A program made the position numbers and the translations under genes. The notes beneath the pieces were generated by a model. That model did not search any database. It was not told the origin of the DNA and worked only from the letters and a program-made list of their open reading frames with translations. 64,000 nt of DNA from Haliotispira sp965263485 (lineage in GTDB: Bacteria > Spirochaetota > Spirochaetia > SP-2023), in NCBI GenBank assembly GCA_965263485.1, contig CBDHHO010000001.1:186001-250000 (forward strand), in the 5' to 3' direction. This document shows, piece by piece, positions 23,370-31,822 of this stretch (its first letter is position 1; each line of letters begins with the position of its first letter).

Positions 23370-25931
23370 CTACTCTGGAAGAGAACGGACGAAGCTGAGG
23401 ATACCGTTGGTCAACATCTCGGTGTCCTCCTGACGTAGATCTGCATTGCGGATGGCCCAGCTGTTGCGCGCATGAGCGATATTGCGCAGCTCGACCAGCA
23501 CCGCATAACGAGCGGGGTTCTTGCGCAGCACTGCCAGATTCTGACCACGCATATGGGCGCCCTTGCCCAGAAATGGCACCAAGTGCTCCGCAAAACGCTC
23601 GCCCCGGTTATCATTGGTCAACGCGTCATTGTAGTACAGCACCAAGCGACCATCAGTGTCCCACGGAGAATTATCGTTGTGCAGGGACACAAAAATACGC
23701 TTATTTTTGGGCGTACCGTTGAAAAAACTCTCGGCCACCTCAACGCGCTTGTGCAAACCCGAAGGCGTGCCGATGGGCCAGCTCTTGTGCTCGCCGCGCT
23801 GGTTGATGAACGGCGAGTTGTAAACCTCATTTTTCTGGCTGACCAGAGTGCGCGAGGCATCAGGCGAATCGACAATAAGCTGATTGGGGCTGATGACAGT
23901 CAGGCCAACCTGGGCCCCATTGCGCCTGAGCTGGCGATAGAGACGCAGGGCGTAATCGTAGTTGTATTCGTCCTCGATGATGTAGAGTGGATTGCCGTTG
24001 CCATCCTCCGACTGGCTGTTAAAGCCTGGGTCGAGACCGCCGTGCCCGGGGTCGATCAGGAAGGAATAGCCCGCTAGGTCATCGCTGATTTTGGGCAGGG
24101 CCGAGACTTCCTTGTCAAAGTGGGCCAGCAGTTTGCGTGCGGTCTGGTAGTTTTCCAGCGGGTCATCGGTAAATTCTTCGTAGTAGGAAACATTGGGCTG
24201 GCGCACTACGCGAGGCGCATTACGGGTAAAATAATTGATCAGAGCGACAGGCCTCTCCGCATCTTCGGGGGCCAACGTGTCGCTGACCGGCGGATCCAGA
24301 TCGGCTTTCCGGCGCCTGCGGGCCTCCAGCTGGAGATAAGCCTCTTGTTCTTCGTCGGCCCGCCGTTCCGCCGCCTCCTCGGCCTTGGAGCGGTAGGCAT
24401 TGGGAAGCTCCGGCAAATCTTCGATGTTTGGAGAAGTCTCAGAAACAGCCCCAGAGGACTCAAGGGACTCAGGGGAAGCATTAGGAGAAGAAGCATGGGG
24501 GGCAGGAACCGCCGCTGGACCAACCGTCAATGTCTGGCCCGGGCGCAGCAGCAGGCCGCCGTTCAGTTCCGGGTTGTAGTGCTGCAAGTTATCAACGCTC
24601 AAATCAAAGCGGCGCGAAATCGACCACAAAGTATCGCCTTCCACAACGGTATATAGTACATCTTGGCTGTGATTTGTGTCGCTGCGGGCCAAGCCGACCC
24701 GGAGTCTCTGGCCGATACTCAGCAGATTGCTGTCCTCGGGGCTCAGCTGATTCCACTGCCGCAATTGGGGCAGCGAAACACCGAAGCGCCGGCTGATGGA
24801 ACTCAGCGTATCGCCCTTTGCCACCGTGTAGTGGACTTCGGTGGGGCTGCCCTGCCGTTTGGCGGAAATACTGCGCACGGCTTGTTCATAAGTACTGATA
24901 CGCAGAACCTGACCAGGCCGGATAAAGTCATCTTCAAGCCGGTTGTGGCTGCGGATTACACCGATACTGGTCCCTGTCTTCCGGCTGATGCCGAGTAAAG
25001 TATCACCCTTTTTCACGATATAGCTCTGCCCTCCGATGTCTTTCTCCGAATCTCCGGCAGCTTCACCGGACGCAGGACTGGCGGCAGAAGGAACATTAGA
25101 ATCAGCAGAAATATTTACAAGCGGATCCGCCAATACGAGCGCAGAACCGGAGGGTTTGGCCGGCGCGACAGACTCAGCAACCCCGTCATTGCTTTTGTCC
25201 GGCAGCCAATCTTCAGGCCAGTTTTCGGGAATCCGCAGCGTTTGGCCCACGCGAATCTGATCGGTCTCCAAGCTGTTGACCTTGCGAATCTGTTCACTGC
25301 TGCTGTTATAGTGCACTGCCAACGAAGAAAGGGTATCGTCAGGCTGCACCTGATAAAGCAGGTAGCCTTGTTCGTCCTCTTCTGTTTTGGGCGCGCTGTC
25401 GAGATTATCACTGCTGCGGCGGGAGCTCTGAGTTTCCGCTTGTGGCACTACAGGGCTTGTCTTCTCAGAAGAGTGGGAATTTCGGGGCATCTGTGCCAGC
25501 CGGATTTTGTCGTCGGGCTGCCCGGTGCTTTTTTCGATGCCCCGGTCGCCGACCGAGGCCAGCACGATATCCGGCGCCGGAATCAAAATACTCTGGCCGC
25601 GCACAATATTTCGCTCTGCCTGCTCTGCATTGTGGAAGCGGTTGATCTTCATCAGTGCCGCCAGCGACACCTTAAAGCGCCGGGCGATGCTTTCCAGCGT
25701 ATCGCCTTCTTCAATGGTGTAGATCAAGGTGTTGGCATGCAGCGGGACAAACTGCCCGAACGACAACGCCAGCACCAACAATAAGGCTACTATATACAAT
25801 CGGTGCAGATAAGGCGGGCAAGGCGATGGGAGTAGCGTCGTTTTTTTCAATATAAAACGCCGAGCTTGCAGATTTTGACCCGGAGATCCCAGCTCCGAGG
25901 GCCTGTCCAATTCAATACTTCTTCCGTTCAT
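23370..25931 (-). CDS. N-acetylmuramoyl-L-alanine amidase with five LysM domains
   Basis: This enzyme cleaves the amide bond between MurNAc and L-Ala in peptidoglycan. After a basic N-terminus comes a signal anchor (LYIVALLLVLALSFGQFV). Five LysM domains follow: YTIEEGDTLESIARRF, YQVQPDDTLSSLAVHY, YIVKKGDTLLGISRKT, YTVAKGDTLSSISRRF and YTVVEGDTLWSISRRF. A Glu/Arg-rich linker leads to an Amidase_3 domain at about residues 620-850, with zinc ligands in IDPGHGG, EDEYN and SLHNDN and the catalytic Glu probably in VELRNIAH. The protein is 853 residues; five LysM units are more than typical. The start at ATG 25931 leaves a long pre-signal segment, so a later start is possible. Confidence 0.9.
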   Translation of the reverse strand: MNGRSIELDRPSELGSPGQNLQARRFILKKTTLLPSPCPPYLHRLYIVALLLVLALSFGQFVPLHANTLIYTIEEGDTLESIARRFKVSLAALMKINRFHNAEQAERNIVRGQSILIPAPDIVLASVGDRGIEKSTGQPDDKIRLAQMPRNSHSSEKTSPVVPQAETQSSRRSSDNLDSAPKTEEDEQGYLLYQVQPDDTLSSLAVHYNSSSEQIRKVNSLETDQIRVGQTLRIPENWPEDWLPDKSNDGVAESVAPAKPSGSALVLADPLVNISADSNVPSAASPASGEAAGDSEKDIGGQSYIVKKGDTLLGISRKTGTSIGVIRSHNRLEDDFIRPGQVLRISTYEQAVRSISAKRQGSPTEVHYTVAKGDTLSSISRRFGVSLPQLRQWNQLSPEDSNLLSIGQRLRVGLARSDTNHSQDVLYTVVEGDTLWSISRRFDLSVDNLQHYNPELNGGLLLRPGQTLTVGPAAVPAPHASSPNASPESLESSGAVSETSPNIEDLPELPNAYRSKAEEAAERRADEEQEAYLQLEARRRRKADLDPPVSDTLAPEDAERPVALINYFTRNAPRVVRQPNVSYYEEFTDDPLENYQTARKLLAHFDKEVSALPKISDDLAGYSFLIDPGHGGLDPGFNSQSEDGNGNPLYIIEDEYNYDYALRLYRQLRRNGAQVGLTVISPNQLIVDSPDASRTLVSQKNEVYNSPFINQRGEHKSWPIGTPSGLHKRVEVAESFFNGTPKNKRIFVSLHNDNSPWDTDGRLVLYYNDALTNDNRGERFAEHLVPFLGKGAHMRGQNLAVLRKNPARYAVLVELRNIAHARNSWAIRNADLRQEDTEMLTNGILSFVRSLPE

Positions 25932-25977
25932 GCATCAGCCCCTCGCCGGGGGCATCCTTCCCGTGCGGTTTTGCTAC

Positions 25978-25993
25978 CTTTTTAGAGATCCCT
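25978..25993 (+). repeat. degenerate TIR element end
   Basis: CTTTTTAGAGATCCCT resembles the right end of the element family. It is in the 137-bp gap between two genes of the minus strand. Confidence 0.4.
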
Positions 25994-26024
25994 GTAGAGG
26001 ATAATCGGGCTAAAGAACTTGGGG

Positions 26025-26047
26025 AACCGCACACGAGCGGTTTTTCT
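26025..26047 (+). terminator. hairpin with T-run (plus strand)
   Basis: AACCGC, six-base loop ACACGA, GCGGTT, then TTTCTTTTT. It has the form of an intrinsic terminator for plus-strand transcription, but both neighbouring genes are on the minus strand. It could be a relic or act against antisense transcription. Confidence 0.4.
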
Positions 26048-26068
26048 TTTTCTGTCAGGGAACCCCCC

Positions 26069-27262
26069 CTATGCCTGGGGAGGCCCCGGCATCCAGCGAT
26101 CTAGGTTGCTCCGGTGGAAGTAGCGGACTTCGACCATGCTCATAAATTCGATGACATTGCCAAAATGTGGATTGATCGCTCCGCCAAAAGTATGCATCGC
26201 ACTGTTCCCCGGCACGTCCTTGCGCAACAGTGAAACATATTTCAAAAACAAGGCCATGGCCCGCAGTACAGCACTCTTGGACTTTTTGCCCTGCTGTTTC
26301 GCAAGCTTGGCCTGCTCGGTATCCGAAGCCCCGCTCTGGTAAAAATCGTCCAGAAAAGCGAGGAGTTGGTGCATTGCATTGCGGCTAAAACGCTGCGGCA
26401 GTCGGGAGCGCAGCTGCCCGGAGAGTTGTTTCAGTTCTTCCGGTTCAAGGCCACAGGGCTGAATGGGCGATTCTTTCGTATGCGGCCCCATTATGTAAGG
26501 GCGAAAATCCAGCCCAGGCCGCGGGGTGCCTAAGTCGGGCTGTGGCATCCCGTTCCATAAAAACGGATTCCGCTCGCAGCCCCAGTAGTATTCGAGGAAA
26601 CTGTCGAGCAACCACAGGGTAGGGGCATCCAGCATGTCGGGATAAAAGGTCACTTTCCCCAGCACAAAATCGGCATTCTGGCAGATGATTTGCCCTAAGG
26701 CCTCGAACAACAGGGGCAATGCCCGGTGGGAGCGCCGGGCGTTTTCGTTGACAAAGGAGCGACCCAGTTCCAAGCTGCGCGGCAGGATCTTTTCGAGCAT
26801 CAGGGGTGTAAAATCGAAAAGGCTGTGGACCGAGCCCATTTCTTTGGCAATGCCCACTTGCTCAGGTGCCTTATTGCGATAGAACCGGGCGCCGTAGAGC
26901 AGGCGGTAGGCTCCGCAAATTTCCTGTTCTTCACGGTCTATGCACAGCAGTTGCCAGAAGCCCGAGTGATCCCAGTGGTCCAAGTCGATCTCTTGGTGTG
27001 TACCACCGCCAACCCGGCGAAAGGCTTCTTCGCGCAGTCGCCCGATCTCTTGCAGGCAGTGTCGGGCGTTCTGCTTTACCAAATACAGTTCCAGCCCTCG
27101 CGTAGTTTCTCCTTGCAGCTCTGCGGGTAAGTTCTGTCGATTGATTCTGACGCGCAAACCCTCATCGGTCACAAAATGCTTGTGCTGCATGTGCTGTTGA
27201 GCAGCCTCGCATTCCTCAAGGATTTTTTGAAATATAAAATTCGGAGTCTTTGTACTTGTCAT
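26069..27262 (-). CDS. hemolysin/OlsB-like GNAT acyltransferase
   Basis: The N-terminal part has the pattern of the ornithine-lipid acyltransferase / hemolysin GNAT family (Acetyltransf_5): LYLVKQNARHCLQEIGRLREEAFRRVGGG, DLDHWDHSGFWQLLCIDREEQEICGAYRLLYG, then FDFTPLMLEKILPRSLELGRSFV. Members move acyl groups from acyl-ACP onto amino groups such as that of ornithine. The extra C-terminal 170 residues (MHQLLAFLDDFYQ..., VLRAMALFLKYVSLLRKDVPG, VRYFHRSNLDRWMPG) are helical and resemble longer Bacteroidetes-type members. At 397 residues it fits the long form. No signal peptide. The lipid substrate cannot be told from sequence. Confidence 0.72.
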   Translation of the reverse strand: MTSTKTPNFIFQKILEECEAAQQHMQHKHFVTDEGLRVRINRQNLPAELQGETTRGLELYLVKQNARHCLQEIGRLREEAFRRVGGGTHQEIDLDHWDHSGFWQLLCIDREEQEICGAYRLLYGARFYRNKAPEQVGIAKEMGSVHSLFDFTPLMLEKILPRSLELGRSFVNENARRSHRALPLLFEALGQIICQNADFVLGKVTFYPDMLDAPTLWLLDSFLEYYWGCERNPFLWNGMPQPDLGTPRPGLDFRPYIMGPHTKESPIQPCGLEPEELKQLSGQLRSRLPQRFSRNAMHQLLAFLDDFYQSGASDTEQAKLAKQQGKKSKSAVLRAMALFLKYVSLLRKDVPGNSAMHTFGGAINPHFGNVIEFMSMVEVRYFHRSNLDRWMPGPPQA

Positions 27263-27281
27263 AGAACAGAGCTCTCAGAAC

Positions 27282-27446
27282 GGGTTATTCTAAAAATTTA
27301 CTTTTACTGCTGCGCGAAAGGGCTTTTACGATAGCAAGGCGGTCGCTCTTTTAAATACTTTGTTGTATTGGAAAGACTTGCCAACAAAGCTACGCTCGAA
27401 AAAAAATCGCGATTTCATGCGGAATTGGAATTTTTAGAGGTGCCCT
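27282..27446 (+). mobile_element. TIR element (short type), about 165 bp
   Basis: The left end is degraded (GGTTATTCTAAAAATTTAC); the right end GGAATTTTTAGAGGTGCCCT is intact. The core GCAAGGCGGTCGCTCTTTTA...TTGTTGTATT...CTTGCCAACAAAGC matches the 20607 copy. The 295 bp that follow to 27741 show no gene or clear signal. Confidence 0.7.
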
Positions 27447-27741
27447 TCTTTTTGACCGCGAAAATTGCTATTCAGTACGCCATCAAAACCGATCAAAAAA
27501 ATGGAGAGGCCAGAGGTTTTCACAATGGTTAAGAAATAAATTCTATCCAAGAATAAATATCTTATTAGGTCAGATAGTAGCATATCAGGGCATTTTGCGC
27601 AAGTATCAGATATGTACAGTCTCTTTGGCCCCGCTTAGCAGCGGTGCCATTGCCGGCTGGCAGACTGGTAGAGTCAGGCGCTCCCAGCCGGATTTTCGAG
27701 ACTTCCGCGATAGCAAGGATGGGAAGCTGGAGCTATACTTC

Positions 27742-27903
27742 AGAGCACCTCTAAAAATTCCCCACCACAGAAAGATGCTGCGCCAGGCGGCAGAAAAAGG
27801 AAAATCGGGCCTGGCTGCGCACGGCCCTCCCCATTTCTCCCATGCTGCGCCAGCTCGCATTGGAGCTTCGTCTGGCATGGAAAGCCGATTTTTAGAAGTT
27901 CCC
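27742..27903 (+). mobile_element. TIR element (long type), about 162 bp
   Basis: AGAGCACCTCTAAAAATTCC at the left, GATTTTTAGAAGTTCCC at the right. It holds the CCCACCACAGAAAGATGCTG block, one GC-rich unit and a terminal GCGCCAGCTCGCATTGGAGC. It ends 15 bp before the hemL ATG, so it forms part of the hemL 5' region. Confidence 0.72.
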
Positions 27904-27918
27904 AAAAGAGAGAAAGCC

Positions 27919-29379
27919 ATGCCTAAAATATCTGATGCCCAGCCTGTGCCAGACAACGAACAAAACAGCTGCCAGGATCGCAACGCTGAACTATTCAACC
28001 AGGCCTGTCGTTACTTTCCCGGCGGAGTGAACTCTCCGGTGCGCAGCTTTCAGCATGTTCAGCCCCGAGCAAATGACCAGAGAGAAGAACAGAGGCTGAG
28101 CCCTCTGTTTGCCGTCAGTGGCTCCGGGCCGCTGCTGCGCGATGCCGAAGGGCGCGACTACATCGACCTGTGTTGCAGCTGGGGGGCTCTGCCATTGGGT
28201 CACGCCGATCGTCGTGTGCAGGTGGCACTGGCCCGGCAGCTGCAACTGGGTTTCAGTTATGGCATGCCCACCGAGACCGAGAACCTGCTGGCCCAAGCAC
28301 TTCAGCGTCTGTTACCGCAGCTGGAGCAACTGCGCTTTGTCAGTTCTGGTACCGAAGCTTGCATGAGTGCCCTGCGTCTGGCTCGGGCCTGCACCGGGCG
28401 TGACAAAATCCTAAAGTTTGGCGGCTGCTACCACGGCCATACCGACTACCTTCTGGTTGAAGCGGGCTCCGGGGCCGCTGGATTAGCCGGGCCACCGGGC
28501 CAAGGGGTTTCCGGTCGGTCCCGGCCCAGTTCCAGCGGTGTGCCACAGGCCCTGGCCGAGCTGTGCCTGACCTTGCCATACAACGACTTGGCGGCATCCG
28601 AACAGTTGTTGGCGCAGCGCGGTGCGGAAATCGCCGCCGTAATTGTCGAGCCTGTGGCTGCCAATATGGGGCTGGTGCTGCCGGAGGAAGGCTTTTTGCC
28701 GGGCCTGCGCCGGGCCTGCGACCGGAGCGGCAGTCTGCTGATTTTTGACGAAGTAATCAGCGGTCTGCGCTTGCACAATCGGGAGCATCCATCTCTTCCC
28801 GGCAGTGCGGCGACCCATTTCGGCGTGCAAGCCGATTTGAGCTGCTTTGGCAAGGCCATCGGCGGGGGTCTGCCGCTGGCGGCCTATGGCGGCCGCCGCG
28901 AGCTGATGGCGCGCCTGATGCCGGGTGCTCCCGCAGCGGACTGCTACCAAGCAGGCACGCTGTCCGGCAACCCGCTGGCCACGGCAGCGGGTCTGGCCAC
29001 GATAAAGGCCCTAGAAGAGGACTGGCCCGCCGCCAACGCCCAGTGGCGGGACTTTATCGCCGAGCTGGAGCCCTTGCTGCGCAAGGGTGGCGCAGCCCTC
29101 GCGCACTGTGGCAGCCTGCTGTGTATCTACCCCGATACGGGGGGCGGAAGAGTGCCGCGCAATTTTGCCGAAGCCCAGGTTTTGGCCCGGTCCTGTGCCT
29201 CGCGGCAGGGCAGTTCCTATGCAGATTTCTTTTGGAGAATGCTACAGCACGATATCTATCTGTCGCCCTCACCATATGAAAGCCTGTTTTTGTCCACGGC
29301 CCACGATGTCGCGACACTGGACTTTTTGCTCCGACAATTCGGCGATTATTTCCATAAGAAAGGTTCCGGCAGGTTTTAG
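27919..29379 (+). CDS. hemL: glutamate-1-semialdehyde 2,1-aminomutase
   Basis: HemL makes 5-aminolevulinate in the C5 route to haem. The start MPKISDAQ... at ATG 27919 has AGAGAGAAAG upstream; the frame is open further up only because it runs through a TIR element. Family blocks: CRYFPGGVNSPVRSF, YIDLCCSWGALPLGHA, FVSSGTEACMSALRLAR, FGGCYHGHTD, IVEPVAANMG, LIFDEVISGLR, and FGKAIGGGLPLAAYGGR, where K312 should bind PLP. It is 486 residues against a usual 425-430; extra residues include RANDQREEQRLSPL near residue 60 and SGRSRPSSSGVP near residue 195. No other haem genes are nearby. Confidence 0.93.
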   Translation: MPKISDAQPVPDNEQNSCQDRNAELFNQACRYFPGGVNSPVRSFQHVQPRANDQREEQRLSPLFAVSGSGPLLRDAEGRDYIDLCCSWGALPLGHADRRVQVALARQLQLGFSYGMPTETENLLAQALQRLLPQLEQLRFVSSGTEACMSALRLARACTGRDKILKFGGCYHGHTDYLLVEAGSGAAGLAGPPGQGVSGRSRPSSSGVPQALAELCLTLPYNDLAASEQLLAQRGAEIAAVIVEPVAANMGLVLPEEGFLPGLRRACDRSGSLLIFDEVISGLRLHNREHPSLPGSAATHFGVQADLSCFGKAIGGGLPLAAYGGRRELMARLMPGAPAADCYQAGTLSGNPLATAAGLATIKALEEDWPAANAQWRDFIAELEPLLRKGGAALAHCGSLLCIYPDTGGGRVPRNFAEAQVLARSCASRQGSSYADFFWRMLQHDIYLSPSPYESLFLSTAHDVATLDFLLRQFGDYFHKKGSGRF

Positions 29380-29503
29380 CAGACTCTCGGAGATGAGCAA
29401 TTCCTGCCGGAGCGTTGTGGTCGGCAGCCGCCTTTGGCTGCTTGTTGCATTGTCTATCGGGCGGGAATCGGTTAAGCTGCCGGTCCTGCGGAGGTATTCC
29501 TTT

Positions 29504-30373
29504 ATGGCGGTGAACTGGCTGGAGCTGATCCGGACGGACTTTGTCCATTTGCAACAAGAGTTTGACGGTAAAGACGCAGTACTCGAATTTCTGGCCGAAC
29601 AGCTCAGCCGCTCTGCAAAGCTGGCGAAGTGCAGGCGCATTGACATTCTGGCTTCGCTGCAAGCGCGAGAAGCCAAGGGCTCTACCGGTCTGGGCAGCGG
29701 CATTGCCGCTCCGCACTGTGGTATGAAAAAAGCCGAAGACTTTGCCATCATCATCCTGACCTTGGCCCATGGCATCGACTTTGGAGCCTTCGATTCGCAA
29801 CCCTGCAACTTTATCATCTCGATTGTCGGCCCGGAAGCCGAACGCAGCCGGCACGTGCAGATACTGGCTTCGCTGGCCTCCGGCCTGCAAAAGACCGAAG
29901 AAGTCCAGGCCCTGCTGACATGCAGCGAGCAGGACCAAGCCATGGACATTCTGGGGCGCATGTTTGGGGTGGATTTTCGCTCGGGCGCTAATGAAAAGAG
30001 TACCGGGGCGGACCAGAATACAGTCGCCGCAGAGACGGAGATCAGCTTTTGCCGCCTGAGTATCTTCGTGCAAAAAGAGCAGTTCTTCGCCCCCATGCTC
30101 GAAGAAGCGGTACGGGCTTCCGGTGGCCAGGTGGTCATTATGGAAGGCCATAATATTGCCGAATATTTGCATCGTATGCCTCTATATGCCTATGTATTTA
30201 GTAATAAAAAATTGAACAAGTTCTTTCGCTGCATTGAAGCGATCGTGCCGCAGGATGAGCTGTCGGCAGTCTATGACACCCTGCGCCGCATCGACAGGAA
30301 GATCGGGGAGAAACCCGGAACCTTGGTCTTCCACCAGCATCTCAGCAACGTCATTGGCAGTCTGGACTATTAG
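29504..30373 (+). CDS. PTS EIIA-like regulatory protein
   Basis: The first 150 residues form a PTS_EIIA_2 (PtsN-type) domain: LAEQLSRSAKL, ASLQAREAKGSTGLGSGIAAPHCG with H71 as the phosphorylatable histidine, and AHGIDFGAFDSQPCNFIISIVGP. The last 100 residues (FCRLSIFVQKEQFFAPMLEEAVRASGGQVVIMEG...) form a second alpha/beta domain that I cannot name. The ATG has GGAGG at spacing 9. A cation/proton antiporter gene follows at 57 bp, and EIIA(Ntr)-type proteins are known to regulate potassium transport. I infer that it senses phosphorylation state and controls the antiporter. Confidence 0.8.
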   Translation: MAVNWLELIRTDFVHLQQEFDGKDAVLEFLAEQLSRSAKLAKCRRIDILASLQAREAKGSTGLGSGIAAPHCGMKKAEDFAIIILTLAHGIDFGAFDSQPCNFIISIVGPEAERSRHVQILASLASGLQKTEEVQALLTCSEQDQAMDILGRMFGVDFRSGANEKSTGADQNTVAAETEISFCRLSIFVQKEQFFAPMLEEAVRASGGQVVIMEGHNIAEYLHRMPLYAYVFSNKKLNKFFRCIEAIVPQDELSAVYDTLRRIDRKIGEKPGTLVFHQHLSNVIGSLDY

Positions 30374-30430
30374 AGCTGCCCGGAAAGTCATTTTTCCCCC
30401 GAATTGCGGAGCTGACGAGGAGAACCGCGG

Positions 30431-31732
30431 ATGTTGGAAACCTATCGGCAATGGATCAGTGGTATTGAATTGCCCGTCGTGTTGATGCTGGGCATCTTTA
30501 TCGTGGCGGGCCGTCTGTTTGTTCTGCTGTTTGACAAACTGCGGCTACCGTCCATCGTCGGCCTGCTGATCGGAGGCATACTGCTGGGAAGTTCCGGGCT
30601 GGTGGGGCCGCAGGCCATTCAATCACTTTCATTTCTGTCGAATCTGGCGCTGGCCTTTGTGGCCCTGAGTCTGGGGCTGGAATTCAAAAGTGCCACGATC
30701 CGCAGCCTGGGTGCGGGCGTCAGTATCTTGATCGTGTTGGAATGCACCTTGACCTTTTTGCTGATCGGTGCCGGAATCTGGTTGCTGAGCGGGAATCTGG
30801 CTTTTGGCCTGGCGGCCGGCGCGGTCGGTGCGGCCAGTGCCCCGACCGGCCCGTTGGCCATCGTCAGCGAATTCAAGGCCCGGGGGCCGTTGACCAGCAC
30901 CATTTTTGCCATTACCGGTTTTGACGATGCCATCAGCATCATTATCTTCAGTTTTGCCAGCACCTTGGCGGTCAGTTTGTATGAACACAGCCCCGGCGGC
31001 AATACCGGCCTCCTACACGAACTGCTCTGGGAACCCCTGCTGGAGATCGGCCTGGCCATGCTGATCGGTGTGGTGTTGGGCTTTCTCTATCGCTTGCTGA
31101 CCCACAGAGTTGGCGATGCGCACCTCTTGCTGCTCTGGGCGATCGGAATGATGTTCTTAGCGGAAGGGCTGAGTTTCTTGTTTCACTATTCACTGATTTT
31201 ATGCAATATGGTGATGGGCGTGGTCATCATCAACCAGATCAACTCGGCACAGGCGGCCAAGCTGCTGCGTTCTCTGGAAGCCCTGATGCCGCTGATTTTT
31301 GCCCTGTTCTTCGTGTTTGCCGGGGCCCAGTTGGATCTGCGCATGATTCCGTCTGTAGGCCTGTTGGGGCTGGTCTACACGCTGTGCCGCATTGCGGGCA
31401 AATGGCTTGGCGCCAGTGGCGGGGCCGCCATCGTTCGCCTACCGACCAAGATACGCAAATACTCTTGGGCCGCTTTGCTCTCGCAAATAGGTGTCGGGCT
31501 GGGCCTGTCGATGCTGCTGATCGACAAACTGCGGCCCATGGGCGCAGAAGCCATCGCCATGGGCCAGAAAGTTCTGGTGATCGTAACGGCCACCAGCATT
31601 GTATTTGAAGTGATCGCACCCTTAACGACCAAATGGGCCTTGCTGCGTGCCGGAGAGATCCGCTTGGGCACAGATGGCAGACCATTACTCAATCACAACA
31701 GTGACCAAGAAGATGAAGAGGACGGCAAATAA
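30431..31732 (+). CDS. cation:proton antiporter (CPA2 family)
   Basis: A 433-residue protein with about twelve membrane spans and the Na+/H+ exchanger fold: LRLPSIVGLLIGGILLGSSGLVGP, LSNLALAFVALSLGLEFK, then ASAPTGPLAIVSEFKARGP and ITGFDDAISIIIFS, the region with the conserved acidic ion-binding pair. It ends soon after the last span in an acidic tail (NSDQEDEEDGK), with no RCK/TrkA-N domain as in KefB/KefC. Any regulation would therefore come from a separate protein, for which the EIIA gene just upstream is a candidate. It probably exchanges Na+ or K+ for H+ across the inner membrane. Confidence 0.88.
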   Translation: MLETYRQWISGIELPVVLMLGIFIVAGRLFVLLFDKLRLPSIVGLLIGGILLGSSGLVGPQAIQSLSFLSNLALAFVALSLGLEFKSATIRSLGAGVSILIVLECTLTFLLIGAGIWLLSGNLAFGLAAGAVGAASAPTGPLAIVSEFKARGPLTSTIFAITGFDDAISIIIFSFASTLAVSLYEHSPGGNTGLLHELLWEPLLEIGLAMLIGVVLGFLYRLLTHRVGDAHLLLLWAIGMMFLAEGLSFLFHYSLILCNMVMGVVIINQINSAQAAKLLRSLEALMPLIFALFFVFAGAQLDLRMIPSVGLLGLVYTLCRIAGKWLGASGGAAIVRLPTKIRKYSWAALLSQIGVGLGLSMLLIDKLRPMGAEAIAMGQKVLVIVTATSIVFEVIAPLTTKWALLRAGEIRLGTDGRPLLNHNSDQEDEEDGK

Positions 31733-31803
31733 AGCACTGCAAAACGCTGTATGGAAAGCTGGAACAACTGTCCGGAATCTTCATCTTTGAGGCCACCATC
31801 AAG

Positions 31804-31819
31804 GGAGCTTTAGAGGTTC
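31804..31819 (+). repeat. collapsed TIR-like motif acting as ribosome-binding site
   Basis: GGGAGCTTTAGAGGTT resembles two element ends joined. Its AGAGG (31812-31816) lies 6 nt before the ATG of the CNNM gene and is its only good ribosome-binding site. Confidence 0.4.
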
Positions 31820-31822
31820 GCC

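Noticed and set aside
25950..26050. Group II intron 3' end or other structured RNA, from the paired GTGCGG and CCGCAC
   Set aside because: Only short pairings are present, with no domain V signature and no maturase ORF; recorded only as a hairpin.
27595..27918. N-terminal extension of HemL upstream of ATG 27919
   Set aside because: The open frame runs through a TIR element and its GC-rich unit, so it is not part of the conserved protein.
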